DNA of 64,000 nucleotides, from NCBI GenBank assembly GCA_963746155.1, contig CAVVAB010000012.1, positions 930,001 to 994,000 on the forward strand, read 5' to 3'. The stretch comes from AC-32 sp963746155 (lineage in GTDB: Bacteria; Actinomycetota; Thermoleophilia; Gaiellales; Gaiellaceae). Below are positions 34,380-42,787 of this stretch, piece after piece. The number at the start of each line of letters is the position of its first letter. Position 1 is the stretch's first letter. The position numbers and the translations under genes were made by a program. The notes beneath the pieces were generated by a model, which was not told the origin of the DNA, did not search any database, and saw nothing but the letters and a program-made list of their open reading frames with translations.

Positions 34380-34399
34380 GGCGCCGAGCGGATTCGAAC
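34380..34399 (-). repeat. inverted copy of the tRNA-Cys 3' end (att-like)
   Basis: The 20 bases GGCGCCGAGCGGATTCGAAC are the exact reverse complement of 32531-32550, the T-arm and acceptor end of tRNA-Cys. The match stops at both ends. tRNA 3' ends are common integration targets. Confidence 0.8.
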
Positions 34400-34556
34400 G
34401 CTGAAAGAGTGCGTTCGGGACGGTCGGCGAGATCTTCGCGTGCGTCGGTGAGCTTCGATGAGGAACCTGCAACAGCCGAGGACTCCGGGCGACCCATACC
34501 GCACGAGAGGGCCCGGCACCGCCGGGCCTTTCTCGTTGATGCGAAGTGCGGTCGAG

Positions 34557-34871
34557 CTAGACGAGCGCAGGAACGCGGTCGCTATGAGCAACGACCTTGC
34601 CGTTTGTGATCTTCGGCTCGTTCGGAATCGCGCCGCTGAAGTTCTCGTCGCTGATCCACTTCGTGATGAGCTTCGTGGACTCGTTGGCCTGCTCGGCGGT
34701 CTCGAAGAGACTGAGCGAGCTCACGACACCCTTGTCGGCCTCGAGGAGAAAGTAGCCGCTGAAGCCGGGGAGCTCGCGGAGCTGCGGAATGAACGTCTCG
34801 TTGACCTTGCCGACGACCTCGTTCATGCGGTTCATGTCGACACCTTCGTAACGACGAATGATGGCATGCAT
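34557..34871 (-). CDS. antibiotic-biosynthesis-monooxygenase-like (ferredoxin-like dimeric) protein
   Basis: 104 residues with a beta-alpha-beta-beta-alpha-beta layout (HAIIRRYEGV, MNEVVGKVNETFIPQLRELPG, SGYFLLEADKGVVSSLSLFET, ANESTKLITKWI) typical of ABM/Dabb-like dimers. It lacks haem-ligand hallmarks of IsdG, so an enzymatic role is unproven. A GGAG site precedes the ATG by six bases. Monocistronic. Confidence 0.75.
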   Translation of the reverse strand: MHAIIRRYEGVDMNRMNEVVGKVNETFIPQLRELPGFSGYFLLEADKGVVSSLSLFETAEQANESTKLITKWISDENFSGAIPNEPKITNGKVVAHSDRVPALV

Positions 34872-35045
34872 CTGATGCTCCTTCTGTGGTCTTACGGGGC
34901 AGAGTGCTCGAATGAGCGCACTGCGGCGGTCAGGCCAGGGTCACAGTCGGAGAGGAACGTGCACAGCCTCGGCGGCTTCAACAGCTAGAGCCAACGCGCT
35001 GGTTACACCCTAGCCGCAATCCAGCTGCACCGTCGGTCATGCCTC

Positions 35046-35966
35046 CTAGCGCCCGCCGCGGCGGATGACGGCGACTCCGCCCAGGCACAGCACGCCGCCC
35101 AGCAGCGCGAGGGCCGGCGGGCTCTCGGACAGGATCAGCCAGCCCAGCAGGATCGAGATCGGCGGGACCAGGTAGGTGGTCGCGCCGAGCTTGCCCGCGT
35201 CCGTTCGGGCCAACGCGAACGCCCACGTCGTGAAGCCGATCGCGGTCGGGAAGACGCCGAGGTAGACCGTCCAGGCGATCGCACCTCCGGGCGCCTCTCC
35301 GAGCTCACGGACGAGCTGCCAGGCGAACGGCAGGCAGGCGACCGCGGCGATGACGCAGCAGAAGAGCGTCGTCTGGAGCGCGGTCAGCCGTCCGATGACC
35401 GACTTCTGCAGGATCACCGCGACCGCGTACGAGCACGCGGCGACCACGCAGAGCACGACGCCTGCCGTCGTCGAGCGGCCGTTCGAGGTCGCGGCTCCGA
35501 TCACCACGACGCCGACGAATGCGACTCCGCAACCGACGAGCAGCGTCCGCGGGAAGCCTTCGCGCAACACGAAGCCGGCGAGGATCGCGACCGCGATGGG
35601 ACCGATCCCGATCAGCATCGCCGCGGTGCCGGCGTCGACGCGCCGCTCGCCGGCGTTCAGCGCGATCATGTAGCCGGCGAACCAGAGCAGGCTCGTGCCG
35701 ACGAGCGCGGGGGCGACGGCGCGGAGGTCCTCTCGCCTCGGCGTCAGCTCGCGGCGCATCGCGGCGATCGCGAGCAGCGCGAGCGAGGCCACGACGAGCC
35801 GCCCGAGCGTGAGCGCGCCGGGCGAGAGGCTTCGTCCCGCCGACCTGATGGCGACGAACGCCGAGGCCCAGAGGACGACCGTCACGAGCGCCGCCGCAAG
35901 CACGAGCGTCGTCTCCCGCCGGAGGCGGCCGGCGCGTGCCGGGGCGAGGCGCTCGCTCACGTCCAT
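35046..35966 (-). CDS. EamA/DMT family transporter
   Basis: 306 residues with ten hydrophobic helices in two EamA repeats (LVTVVLWASAFVAIRSAGR opens the first; GVVLCVVAACSYAVAVILQK the second) and a final LLGGVLCLGGVAVIRRG. Such drug/metabolite exporters move amino acids, nucleosides or other metabolites out of the cell. Specificity unknown. A basic N-terminal tail of about 20 residues precedes helix 1. Confidence 0.9.
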   Translation of the reverse strand: MDVSERLAPARAGRLRRETTLVLAAALVTVVLWASAFVAIRSAGRSLSPGALTLGRLVVASLALLAIAAMRRELTPRREDLRAVAPALVGTSLLWFAGYMIALNAGERRVDAGTAAMLIGIGPIAVAILAGFVLREGFPRTLLVGCGVAFVGVVVIGAATSNGRSTTAGVVLCVVAACSYAVAVILQKSVIGRLTALQTTLFCCVIAAVACLPFAWQLVRELGEAPGGAIAWTVYLGVFPTAIGFTTWAFALARTDAGKLGATTYLVPPISILLGWLILSESPPALALLGGVLCLGGVAVIRRGGR

Positions 35967-36012
35967 AGGACCACTCCTAACGAGAAACGCTGCCGGAGCT
36001 TCCGGCGTGAGA

Positions 36013-36768
36013 TCAGTCGGAGAGCTTGTCGAGCAGCATGTGGATCTCGCCGACCCGCTCGAAGCCGAGGCGCTCGAGGATCGGGCGCGACATCGAGCCG
36101 CCCTGCGTGATCAGCGCGGGTGTTCCGAGCGCGAGTGCGTCGTCCCAGCGCACACGCAGGAGCGCGCGGTACGCGCCGCGGCCGCGGGCGCTGGGGAGCG
36201 TGGACCCGCCGTAGAGCAGGAGGCCGTGCTGGGTTGGCGCCGAGGTCCCGGTGCTCACCAGCTCGCCGTCGAGCCAGACCGCGTGTCGCAGGTAGGTCGT
36301 GTCGCGGAAGCGTTCCGGAAGGAGCGCTCTCGCCTCGGCGATCTCGGCCTCGGTTGCGCCGAAGGCCTCCCACTGGACCTCGCACGCGGCCTCCAGCTCC
36401 TCGAGTGTCTCGATCTGCCGCGCGACGAAGCCTTCGCCGATCGGAGGCGGCTCGTGCGTCAAGACGAGCGCCACCGCGTACGGGTCCTTGTCGGGGACGA
36501 GCCCTCGCTCCAGCAGCGCGTCCACGAGGCCCGAAGGCGCAGAGCTGCCGACCTCCCACTGCGTGCTCGGCCGGCCGCGCTCACGCAACGCCGCGCGCAC
36601 CTCGGCGAGCACGTCGTCGACCTCCTCGAGCGCGAACCGCTGCCGCTGAACCGTGTTCCAGGTCTTGCCCGCGCCGAGGCAGAGCGTGTAGCGGTCGGTC
36701 TCGATCCGCTCGTCCTGCGACCCCAGCGGGCTGAAGGAGTTCGGGTACTCGGCAACCTCGCGCAGCAC
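36013..36768 (-). CDS. GNAT family N-acetyltransferase
   Basis: 251 residues. The C-terminal half holds the acetyl-CoA loop (STLPSARGRGAYRALLRVRWDDA) and the terminal strand ILERLGFERVGEIHMLLD, typical of GNATs. The N-terminal half is a degenerate second GNAT-like repeat. GTG start 7 nt after TAGGTT. Substrate unknown. Confidence 0.85.
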   Translation of the reverse strand: MLREVAEYPNSFSPLGSQDERIETDRYTLCLGAGKTWNTVQRQRFALEEVDDVLAEVRAALRERGRPSTQWEVGSSAPSGLVDALLERGLVPDKDPYAVALVLTHEPPPIGEGFVARQIETLEELEAACEVQWEAFGATEAEIAEARALLPERFRDTTYLRHAVWLDGELVSTGTSAPTQHGLLLYGGSTLPSARGRGAYRALLRVRWDDALALGTPALITQGGSMSRPILERLGFERVGEIHMLLDKLSD

Positions 36769-36804
36769 GAAGCAGAACCTAGCTGCGGGAGCGGTTCTCG
36801 GTGG

Positions 36805-37077
36805 CTACTGGGCCGACTTCGCGGTTGTCCGCAAAGCCGGGCAGCGCCAGTACTCGTGGGAGCCCGTTTGACCCTGGCTGCGGCACCTCTCGCTCGCGAG
36901 GTCGGGCCGTCCGTCGAGGAGGCCCTTACGGCACGAGTGCCAGTTGCCGTGGTGGCCGGCCGGCGCATGGATCGTCGCGCACGAGCTCAGCAGGCCGGTT
37001 CGGTGCGCTAGGTCGTACGTCCTGACGACTGTCAGGAGGGCTGCCGCGAGCATCGCCATGAGCCAGATCCGAAGCAT
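36805..37077 (-). CDS. small secreted cysteine-containing protein, 90 aa
   Basis: Hydrophobic N-terminus (IWLMAMLAAALLTVV) followed by a short domain with four cysteines (LSSCATIHAP, WHSCRKG, SERCRSQG, YWRCPALR), which could make two disulfides outside the membrane. GAGGTGA lies five bases before the ATG. No known family. The regular Cys spacing and good ribosome site support a real gene. Confidence 0.55.
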   Translation of the reverse strand: MLRIWLMAMLAAALLTVVRTYDLAHRTGLLSSCATIHAPAGHHGNWHSCRKGLLDGRPDLASERCRSQGQTGSHEYWRCPALRTTAKSAQ

Positions 37078-37173
37078 TTGTCACCTCGAAATGACCGCAG
37101 ATGTCGCTTTTCCTCGATATCGGCGCCTCGCCCGCACGCCTGAATCACTGAGGAGAGTGTTGGTGGCTCGTCG

Positions 37174-38902
37174 TCACGGCTTGACGAGCCGCGCCCAGAC
37201 GTTCTCGAGCACTTGTCGGTACGCGGGGTAGTACGTGGAGCCCGGGAAGTTGAGCACACCCGCGGCGAACACCTTCGCGCGCCCGCGCGTGTAGTAGGTC
37301 ATCTCGCCGCGCAGGCGTGGATTGGGCATGTGCGGATTCACCCGCGCGAGAACGCGGATTCCGCGAGGCGAGACCGAGGTGGTCATGTCGAACTCGATCC
37401 CGAACCAGCGCCAGAGTGGCAGCGCTGTCCGGTCGACGCCCTCGAACTCCCACGACGAACGCCCGGACGGGGTCAGCGTGTAGGGGCCACGATGCGTGCC
37501 CTCGTCGTTGCCGCGGTACTGGACGCCGATCAGGCGCGACTCCGGCCGGCCGAGCCACCGCCATTCGGCTGTCCGCGTGATCCGGTTGCCGTGGCGCTCG
37601 ATGCACCAGAGGAAGTTGGTCGCGGAGAGGAACATCAGATTGCCGCCGAGGTTGCGATAGCCGGCGATCAGGTCGTACATGTGGCGCGTGACGTACTCCT
37701 CGTGGCCCGGGAAGACGATCAGGTCGTAGTGGTTCGCGAGCGTGCGCGCGGTCCGGACGCCCTCGATGTCGTCGTCGCTGAAGAAGTCGACCTTCTTGCC
37801 GGTCCGGTAGAGCCAGTGGAGCGGAGCGAGGTCGTAGGCGCGCCATTTCGGCGGGGCGCCGAGGCCGACGTAGTGACGTGCGAGGTCGACGTTTCGGATC
37901 CCGTTGGCCGCGTACCAGGTGTCGCCCCAGCCGTCGGCGTTGACGTCCTGGTGGTTGTAGGCCTCCCAGGTGTTGGTGTGGACGATGTACGCGACGCGGT
38001 GCGCGCCGTACACATGTGGACGAACGACGAACGGCGCATAGCCCACCCTGCCGTCGGACGCCTCGACCTCCGCGTAGTAGATCCCGTTCGGCCAGTCGCC
38101 GATGTGCACGACGATCGTGCCGGGGCTGTCGCGGTGCGTCGCCCACGTGAACGTTCTCGGCTCGTTCACCGGCTCGCCCTCCATCGCATACCCCTCGGTC
38201 GGTTGAAGCTCGGGGCCGGCCTGGAAGAACTGGACCGTGAAGCTCGGTGCGTCCGTTGCGATGTGCAGCCGCGCTCGAGTTCCCGGCGAGTAGCTCCTCC
38301 TGCCGAAGCCGGCGTCGACTCCCCGCACCCGGACGACCGGCGCGGGGTCGAGCCTCGCCAGCCGGTAATCGGGATTTCCGTAGGCGTGACGCACCCCGTT
38401 TGCCGTCACGGTCAGAAGGAGCAGGTAGGTCCTCGGCAGCGTCGTTGGCGATGGCGCCCAGACGAGCTTCTCGTCACCTGCGGGGAGAGAGGCCTTGGTG
38501 CGCCACACGACCTTTCCGTGCTTCGAGCAGACCATGACGCTCATCGTCACCGTCGCCGGCCGCTCGAGTCGAAACTGGACGGTCGCCTTGTCGCGCAGGC
38601 GGTCGTCGTTCGGGCTCACCGTGGCCAGAAGCCTGCGGTCGCCCGCGTAGTGGGGAGTGCTCGTGACACGCAACCCGTACAGCTCGGGGCCTTCGACCGA
38701 CTGCCTGAGCGCCTGTGTCAGCTGATCGAAGCTGAGCGGTTCCGAGCTCTCGTCGTCGTACTCGGCCAGCCAGTCCGGGACGCGCTGCTGGCCTGTCGCG
38801 CGTGATAGAGCCAGTCGTCGGTCCCGAGGCGGCGGCCGGGATCGTCAGCGCCAGCGCCAGGACCGGGGCGAGCAGAAGGCCCAAGCGCGGTGAGAGATCC
38901 AT
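37174..38902 (-). CDS. secreted N,N-dimethylformamidase beta-subunit-like protein (frameshifted in this sequence)
   Basis: About 575 residues after correction. A signal peptide (LGLLLAPVLALALTIPAAASG, residues 6-26) is in one frame; the rest is in another, starting near VPDWLAEYDDESSEPLSF. One extra base around 38795-38803 separates them. A central Ig-like region (VQFRLERPATVTMSV) precedes the glutaminase-amidotransferase-like C-terminal fold of dimethylformamidase large subunits (NTWEAYNHQD, DLIVFPGHEEYVTRHMYDL, LMFLSATNFLWCIE, VNFPG-like GVLNFPGSTYYP). It is probably exported. The substrate need not be dimethylformamide; related proteins are widespread and uncharacterised. Confidence 0.78.
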
Positions 38903-39004
38903 GTCTTGCATGCTCGCCGCCACGCGAGGCGCGGCCATCGGCAGAAGCGCTGAGCGGCGCCGTGGAGAAGAGGCGTCCCGGACGCGGGAAAGTACTGATC
39001 GAAA

Positions 39005-40213
39005 CTAGCGCAGCCCGCCGCGCTCGTGGTGCGCGCGGAAGAACTCGGCCGAACCGGCCGTCGCCATCGCCGCCGACGCTGAGATCTCGAGCGCGAGGGT
39101 CGCCGCCGCGACGATCTGGGCGAAGCGGTAGACCTTCCCGGCGCCCGCGCAGCCGAGCAGCTCGAGCCACTGCTGCGCGTAGGGGAGGGTCGTGCCGCCG
39201 CCGATCGTCGCCACCTCGAGCCCGGGGAGGCGGAGCGCGACCTGGAGGCCGCCCTCGACGCGCCGTCCTGTGCCGTGGCACATCGAGCTCGTTCCCACCA
39301 TGCCGAGGTCCTGGCCGGTGGCCGCGAAGATGGCGGCGATTGCCGAGGCGGGCGTGAAGGCGACCGACTGCATCCCGGAGGCGACCGCGCCGTGCGTCCC
39401 GGCCCAGGCAAGGTCGAGCAGATCGTCCGCGCTCGTCCGCAGGACGCGCCGAATCGCGTCGTCCGTCAGCGTGGCCTCGGCGAGGACCGTCTTGCCGTGG
39501 CCGCTCTGGAAGTACTCGAACGACGGCTTCTTGTCGCCGCCCATGTTCGCCTCGAGGATCGCGCGCTCGGGCCGGACCGGCGCGCGCTCCATGACGTAGC
39601 CCATGTTCAGGACGTACGAGTTGCGGGTCATCATGTTCGCCCCGACCGCGTCGCCCGTCGTCCAGCGCCAGAGGACGTGACACATCGGCCCGACGACGTG
39701 CGTCTTCACCTCGCGCAGACGTGCGAACTTCGAGAGCGAAGGGTCGTCCTGTGCGGCGATCCAGTCCTGCATCGCCGAGAGCTCATCCGCGATCCATTGG
39801 GCGAGCTCGACCGCGTCGGCGGCCGACGCGCAGACGAAGCACGAGGCGCGCGTGATCCGGTCGGCGAGGACGTAGGTTCGGAAGCCGCCCGACTCGGCGA
39901 CGGCCAGCGCGCCGCGCTGCATCGAGGCGGAAAGGCCGCCCTCGGTGTGGGCGAGCGGGACGAAGACGGAATCCCGCGCGCGTCCGGTCTCGACCACCTC
40001 GCCGCCGGGCTCTTGCAGCTCGTACTCGCCGAGCTCGAGCTCGACCGGGCCGACGACCGAGACCGGGGTCACGGCGACGCCGGTCAGCATCTCCTGCGCG
40101 CTCGCGAACGGCTCGAGGTCGAGCCCCGTCACCTCGCCGTCTAGCCCGAGCGCCTCCTGCCGGGCCTGGATCGAGGCGGCGTCGTTCTTCCGCGGCCACT
40201 TGCGTCTTTCCAT
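39005..40213 (-). CDS. hydroxymethylglutaryl-CoA reductase
   Basis: 402 residues, class I-like HMG-CoA reductase: catalytic Glu in LAHTEGGLSASMQRG, Asp and substrate loop TGDAVGANMMTRN, Lys in MGGDKKPS, and IGGGTTLPYAQQ near the C-terminus. It reduces HMG-CoA to mevalonate with two NAD(P)H, which is unusual in an actinobacterium because most use the MEP pathway. No other mevalonate gene is adjacent. ATG 8 nt after a TAAGCT box, divergent from the ferritin-like gene. Confidence 0.92.
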   Translation of the reverse strand: MERRKWPRKNDAASIQARQEALGLDGEVTGLDLEPFASAQEMLTGVAVTPVSVVGPVELELGEYELQEPGGEVVETGRARDSVFVPLAHTEGGLSASMQRGALAVAESGGFRTYVLADRITRASCFVCASAADAVELAQWIADELSAMQDWIAAQDDPSLSKFARLREVKTHVVGPMCHVLWRWTTGDAVGANMMTRNSYVLNMGYVMERAPVRPERAILEANMGGDKKPSFEYFQSGHGKTVLAEATLTDDAIRRVLRTSADDLLDLAWAGTHGAVASGMQSVAFTPASAIAAIFAATGQDLGMVGTSSMCHGTGRRVEGGLQVALRLPGLEVATIGGGTTLPYAQQWLELLGCAGAGKVYRFAQIVAAATLALEISASAAMATAGSAEFFRAHHERGGLR

Positions 40214-40221
40214 CGCGGGGG

Positions 40222-40241
40222 AGCTTAGGGGCCGATAGGGT
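40222..40241. promoter_or_regulatory. divergent leaderless promoters (HMG-CoA reductase / ferritin-like)
   Basis: TAAGCT on the minus strand (40227-40222) and TAGGGT on the plus strand (40236-40241), 8 and 7 nt from their start codons and 8 bp apart. Confidence 0.45.
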
Positions 40242-40248
40242 CCAGCGC

Positions 40249-41064
40249 ATGTCGACGAGCCCGGCCATCGACCAGGAGCAGGAAGAACGCGAAGCCTTCG
40301 CGGGCCTCCTCCGCTTCTACGAGCTCGCGAAGCGCCAGGAGTGGCAGGTTCGCGACCTGCCGTGGGGAGAGATGCCGCCGATTCCGGAAGGCAAGGGCTC
40401 GCCCGTGCGGCAAGGAAGGCGCCGCGACATGTGGCGCTCCGTGCTCACCCAGCAGCTCCAGGCGGACATGCTCGCCTGCGACATGTCCTCGCAGCTCCTG
40501 AACATCGCGCCCGATCCCGAGGCGAAGCTCTACTACTCGACGATGGTGCAGGACGAGTCGCGCCACACCGAGGCGTGGTTGAAGCTGATCGAGGAGGCGG
40601 GCGGCACGGCGGAGCGCGACCCGTACCTCGACGAGCTGGCGCACATGACGCTCGAGGCCGACACGCTCGAGGAGAAGGTCTTCCAGATGCAGGTCTTCTA
40701 CGAGCGCCTGATCATCTCGCGCTTCCGGCTGATCGCACGGGCCTCGCGCGGAACGGTTCTCGAGGATCTCTGCCACCGGCTGACCACCGACGACGGGATC
40801 CACCACGGGGCCGGGATGGCCTACGAGAAGGTTCTGCTCACAAACGCGGACAAGAAGACGAAGCGCAACCTCGTCGAGGCGGCGAACCGGCTGCTCCCGA
40901 TCTTCGTTCAGCACGCGCTCTGGCGGCCCCAGGAGCGCGCCTTCATCGGCGAGGCGATGCGCTCGCGCGACATCGAGAAGCTGCGGGAGGACATCGAGAT
41001 CGGCGTCCGCCTTGCGGAGTCGCTCGGGCTCGACGTCAGCGACGTCGAGCTGCCTTTCTCCTGA
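40249..41064 (+). CDS. ferritin-like di-iron protein
   Basis: 271-residue all-helical protein. Candidate metal ligands are ExxH in QDESRHTEAW and the later acidic-His cluster TTDDGIHHGAG, with further Glu residues in EEKVFQMQVFYER; the pattern fits the ferritin/ribonucleotide-reductase-R2-like superfamily of oxidases. The exact subfamily (R2-like, AurF-like or other) is not clear. It lies 2 nt upstream of FolD and is transcribed with it. Leaderless ATG after TAGGGT. Confidence 0.75.
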   Translation: MSTSPAIDQEQEEREAFAGLLRFYELAKRQEWQVRDLPWGEMPPIPEGKGSPVRQGRRRDMWRSVLTQQLQADMLACDMSSQLLNIAPDPEAKLYYSTMVQDESRHTEAWLKLIEEAGGTAERDPYLDELAHMTLEADTLEEKVFQMQVFYERLIISRFRLIARASRGTVLEDLCHRLTTDDGIHHGAGMAYEKVLLTNADKKTKRNLVEAANRLLPIFVQHALWRPQERAFIGEAMRSRDIEKLREDIEIGVRLAESLGLDVSDVELPFS

Positions 41065-41066
41065 CC

Positions 41067-41927
41067 TTGGCGGCGACGCTGATGGAAGGGCGTCCGCTCG
41101 CCGAGCGGATCCTGCCCGAGGTCGCCGAGGAGGTCGGCGAGCTGGGCGATGTCGGGCTCGCGACTGTGCAGGTCGGCGACGACCCCGCCTCCACGATCTA
41201 CATCCGCCGCAAGCACGAGGCCGCCGCCGAGGCGGGCATGCGCTCGACCGACCTCAAGCTGCCCGAGGACATCTCGCAGGAGGAGTTCGACGCGGCCGTC
41301 GCCGAGCTGAACGCCGACGACGGCATCGACGGGATCCTGATCCAGCTGCCGCTCCCGGGGCAGATCGACGAGGCGGCCGCGATCGCTGCGCTCGACCCGA
41401 TCAAGGATGTGGACGGCGTGCACCCGTTCAACGCGGGCCAGCTCTATCTCGGCCGGCCGACGCACGTGCCGGCGACGCCGCTCGGGATCATGGCGCTCCT
41501 GGCGGAGCACGAGGTGCCAATCGACGGCGCTCGGGCCGTCGTCGTCGGCCGGAGCGACATCGTCGGCAAGCCCGTCGCGCACCTGCTCCTGCAGGCGCAC
41601 GCGACGGTCAGCATCTGTCACACGCACACGGACGACCTTTCTCACTACACGCTCGACGCCGACGTGCTGGTCGTCGCGGCCGGCCGCGCGGGCGTCGTCA
41701 CGGGCGAGATGGTGAAGGAGGGCGCCGCGGTCGTAGACGTCGGCGTCAACCGCACCGAGGACGGCCTCGTCGGCGACGTCGATGCGTCCGCGGCCGAGCG
41801 CGCGGGGTTCCTCACACCCGTGCCGGGAGGCGTCGGACCGATGACGATCGCGATGCTTCTGCAGAACACGGTGCGCGCCGCCCGGTACCGACGGGGGCTT
41901 CTTGCGTTCCCCGGTCGGCCTCGCTAA
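41067..41927 (+). CDS. folD: bifunctional methylenetetrahydrofolate dehydrogenase/methenyltetrahydrofolate cyclohydrolase
   Basis: 286 residues. The catalytic YxxxK is in STIYIRRKHEAA, the substrate motif is GILIQLPLPGQ and DPIKDVDGVHPFN, and the Rossmann loop is VVVGRSDIVGKPVAHLL. It interconverts 5,10-methylene-, methenyl- and 10-formyl-THF. TTG 41067 is preferred over the internal ATG because it gives the usual family N-terminus (AATLMEG). It starts two bases after the ferritin-like stop. Confidence 0.96.
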   Translation: MAATLMEGRPLAERILPEVAEEVGELGDVGLATVQVGDDPASTIYIRRKHEAAAEAGMRSTDLKLPEDISQEEFDAAVAELNADDGIDGILIQLPLPGQIDEAAAIAALDPIKDVDGVHPFNAGQLYLGRPTHVPATPLGIMALLAEHEVPIDGARAVVVGRSDIVGKPVAHLLLQAHATVSICHTHTDDLSHYTLDADVLVVAAGRAGVVTGEMVKEGAAVVDVGVNRTEDGLVGDVDASAAERAGFLTPVPGGVGPMTIAMLLQNTVRAARYRRGLLAFPGRPR

Positions 41928-42002
41928 CGTTGGCGCCGCTTCACCGTAGGTCGGCGGCTCGGTGCCCGGGCCGTCGTTGTTTGTGCAGGAAGGGAGTTTG
42001 GC

Positions 42003-42203
42003 TTGCCCAAGGGCACTGTCAAGTGGTTCTCGAACGAGAAGGGTTACGGCTTCATCGAGCGCGAAGGCGGCGAAGACGTCTTCGTCCACTTCTCGGCGAT
42101 CGCAGGGGAAGGCTACAAGTCGCTGACCGAGGGTCAGCAGGTCGAGTTCGAGGTCGTGCAGGGCGATAAGGGCCTGCAGGCTGCGAACGTCATGCCGGTC
42201 TAG
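42003..42203 (+). CDS. cold-shock protein, CspA family
   Basis: 66 residues, OB fold with RNP1 KGYGFIE and RNP2 VFVHFSAI. Binds single-stranded RNA/DNA. AGGAAGGGAG precedes the TTG start. Followed by a strong intrinsic terminator, so monocistronic. Confidence 0.97.
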   Translation: MPKGTVKWFSNEKGYGFIEREGGEDVFVHFSAIAGEGYKSLTEGQQVEFEVVQGDKGLQAANVMPV

Positions 42204-42225
42204 ACCCTTTCCGGAACCGAAAGTA

Positions 42226-42253
42226 AAACGGGGCCCCGAACGGGGCCCCGTTT
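42226..42253 (+). terminator. intrinsic terminator after cold-shock gene
   Basis: AAACGGGGCCCCG-AA-CGGGGCCCCGTTT: perfect 13-bp arms around AA, with short A and T ends, 22 nt past the stop. The symmetry would allow function in both directions. Confidence 0.85.
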
Positions 42254-42379
42254 CTCGTGGGGAGGGTCTCGGTCCCCCACGAACCCCATCCGGTACTACG
42301 CAATACGCAGCCGAGTCGGTTCACGCGCGCGTGCCCGCCGCCTGGTTTCGCTCCGCGCGGTTCTGACAGGATTCTGGGG

Positions 42380-42661
42380 ATGACGATCTCTCGCGAGGAG
42401 GTGCTGCACGTCGCCCGGCTCGCGCGGCTCGAGCTCTCCGACGCAGAGGTCGAGCGGTTCGCCGAGCAGCTGAGCGCGATCCTCGAGGCGGTCGGCAAGG
42501 TGGGCGAGCTCGACCTGAGCGGGGTCGAGCCGACCGCGCATCCGCTCGACCTGTCCAACGTCTGGGCGGAGGACGAGCCGAGGCCGTCGCTGAGCGTCGA
42601 CGAGGCGCTCGCGAACGCTCCCGACCGGGAGGACGACTCCTTCCGCGTGCCCGCGGCGTGA
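42380..42661 (+). CDS. gatC: Asp-tRNA(Asn)/Glu-tRNA(Gln) amidotransferase subunit C
   Basis: 93 residues: EEVLHVARLARLELSDAE at the N-terminus and the extended DLSGVEPTAHPLDL belt that wraps the GatA-GatB interface. First gene of gatCAB, 126 nt before gatA. Confidence 0.95.
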   Translation: MTISREEVLHVARLARLELSDAEVERFAEQLSAILEAVGKVGELDLSGVEPTAHPLDLSNVWAEDEPRPSLSVDEALANAPDREDDSFRVPAA

Positions 42662-42732
42662 GGTTCCAGCTGTTGCACATTCGTGACGCTCCCGGCACGG
42701 ACACGTGCGTCCATCACGGCTACCGTGTCTGT

Positions 42733-42751
42733 AGGGGTCCGGGGGACCCCT
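42733..42751 (+). promoter_or_regulatory. stem-loop in the gatC-gatA gap
   Basis: AGGGGTCC-GGG-GGACCCCT, perfect 8-bp arms, 37 nt before the gatA start, in an unusually long gap for this operon. Possible attenuator or processing site. Confidence 0.4.
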
Positions 42752-42787
42752 GGGGGAGGTTTGGGGGTCGATCCGGTGGGAGCTCCG

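Noticed and set aside
34380..34399. A second tRNA-Cys gene
   Set aside because: Only the T-arm and acceptor 3' end are present; no D-arm or anticodon arm adjoins it.
33541..34497. 318-codon minus-strand frame in the gene-poor segment
   Set aside because: No domain, no ribosome site, Arg/Ser-rich, and overlaps the inverted tRNA-Cys copy.
18264..41941. GGCGCCGCTT shortly after three stop codons (18264, 20461, 41932)
   Set aside because: Suggestive of a dispersed element, but only ten bases are shared and such GC words are frequent here.
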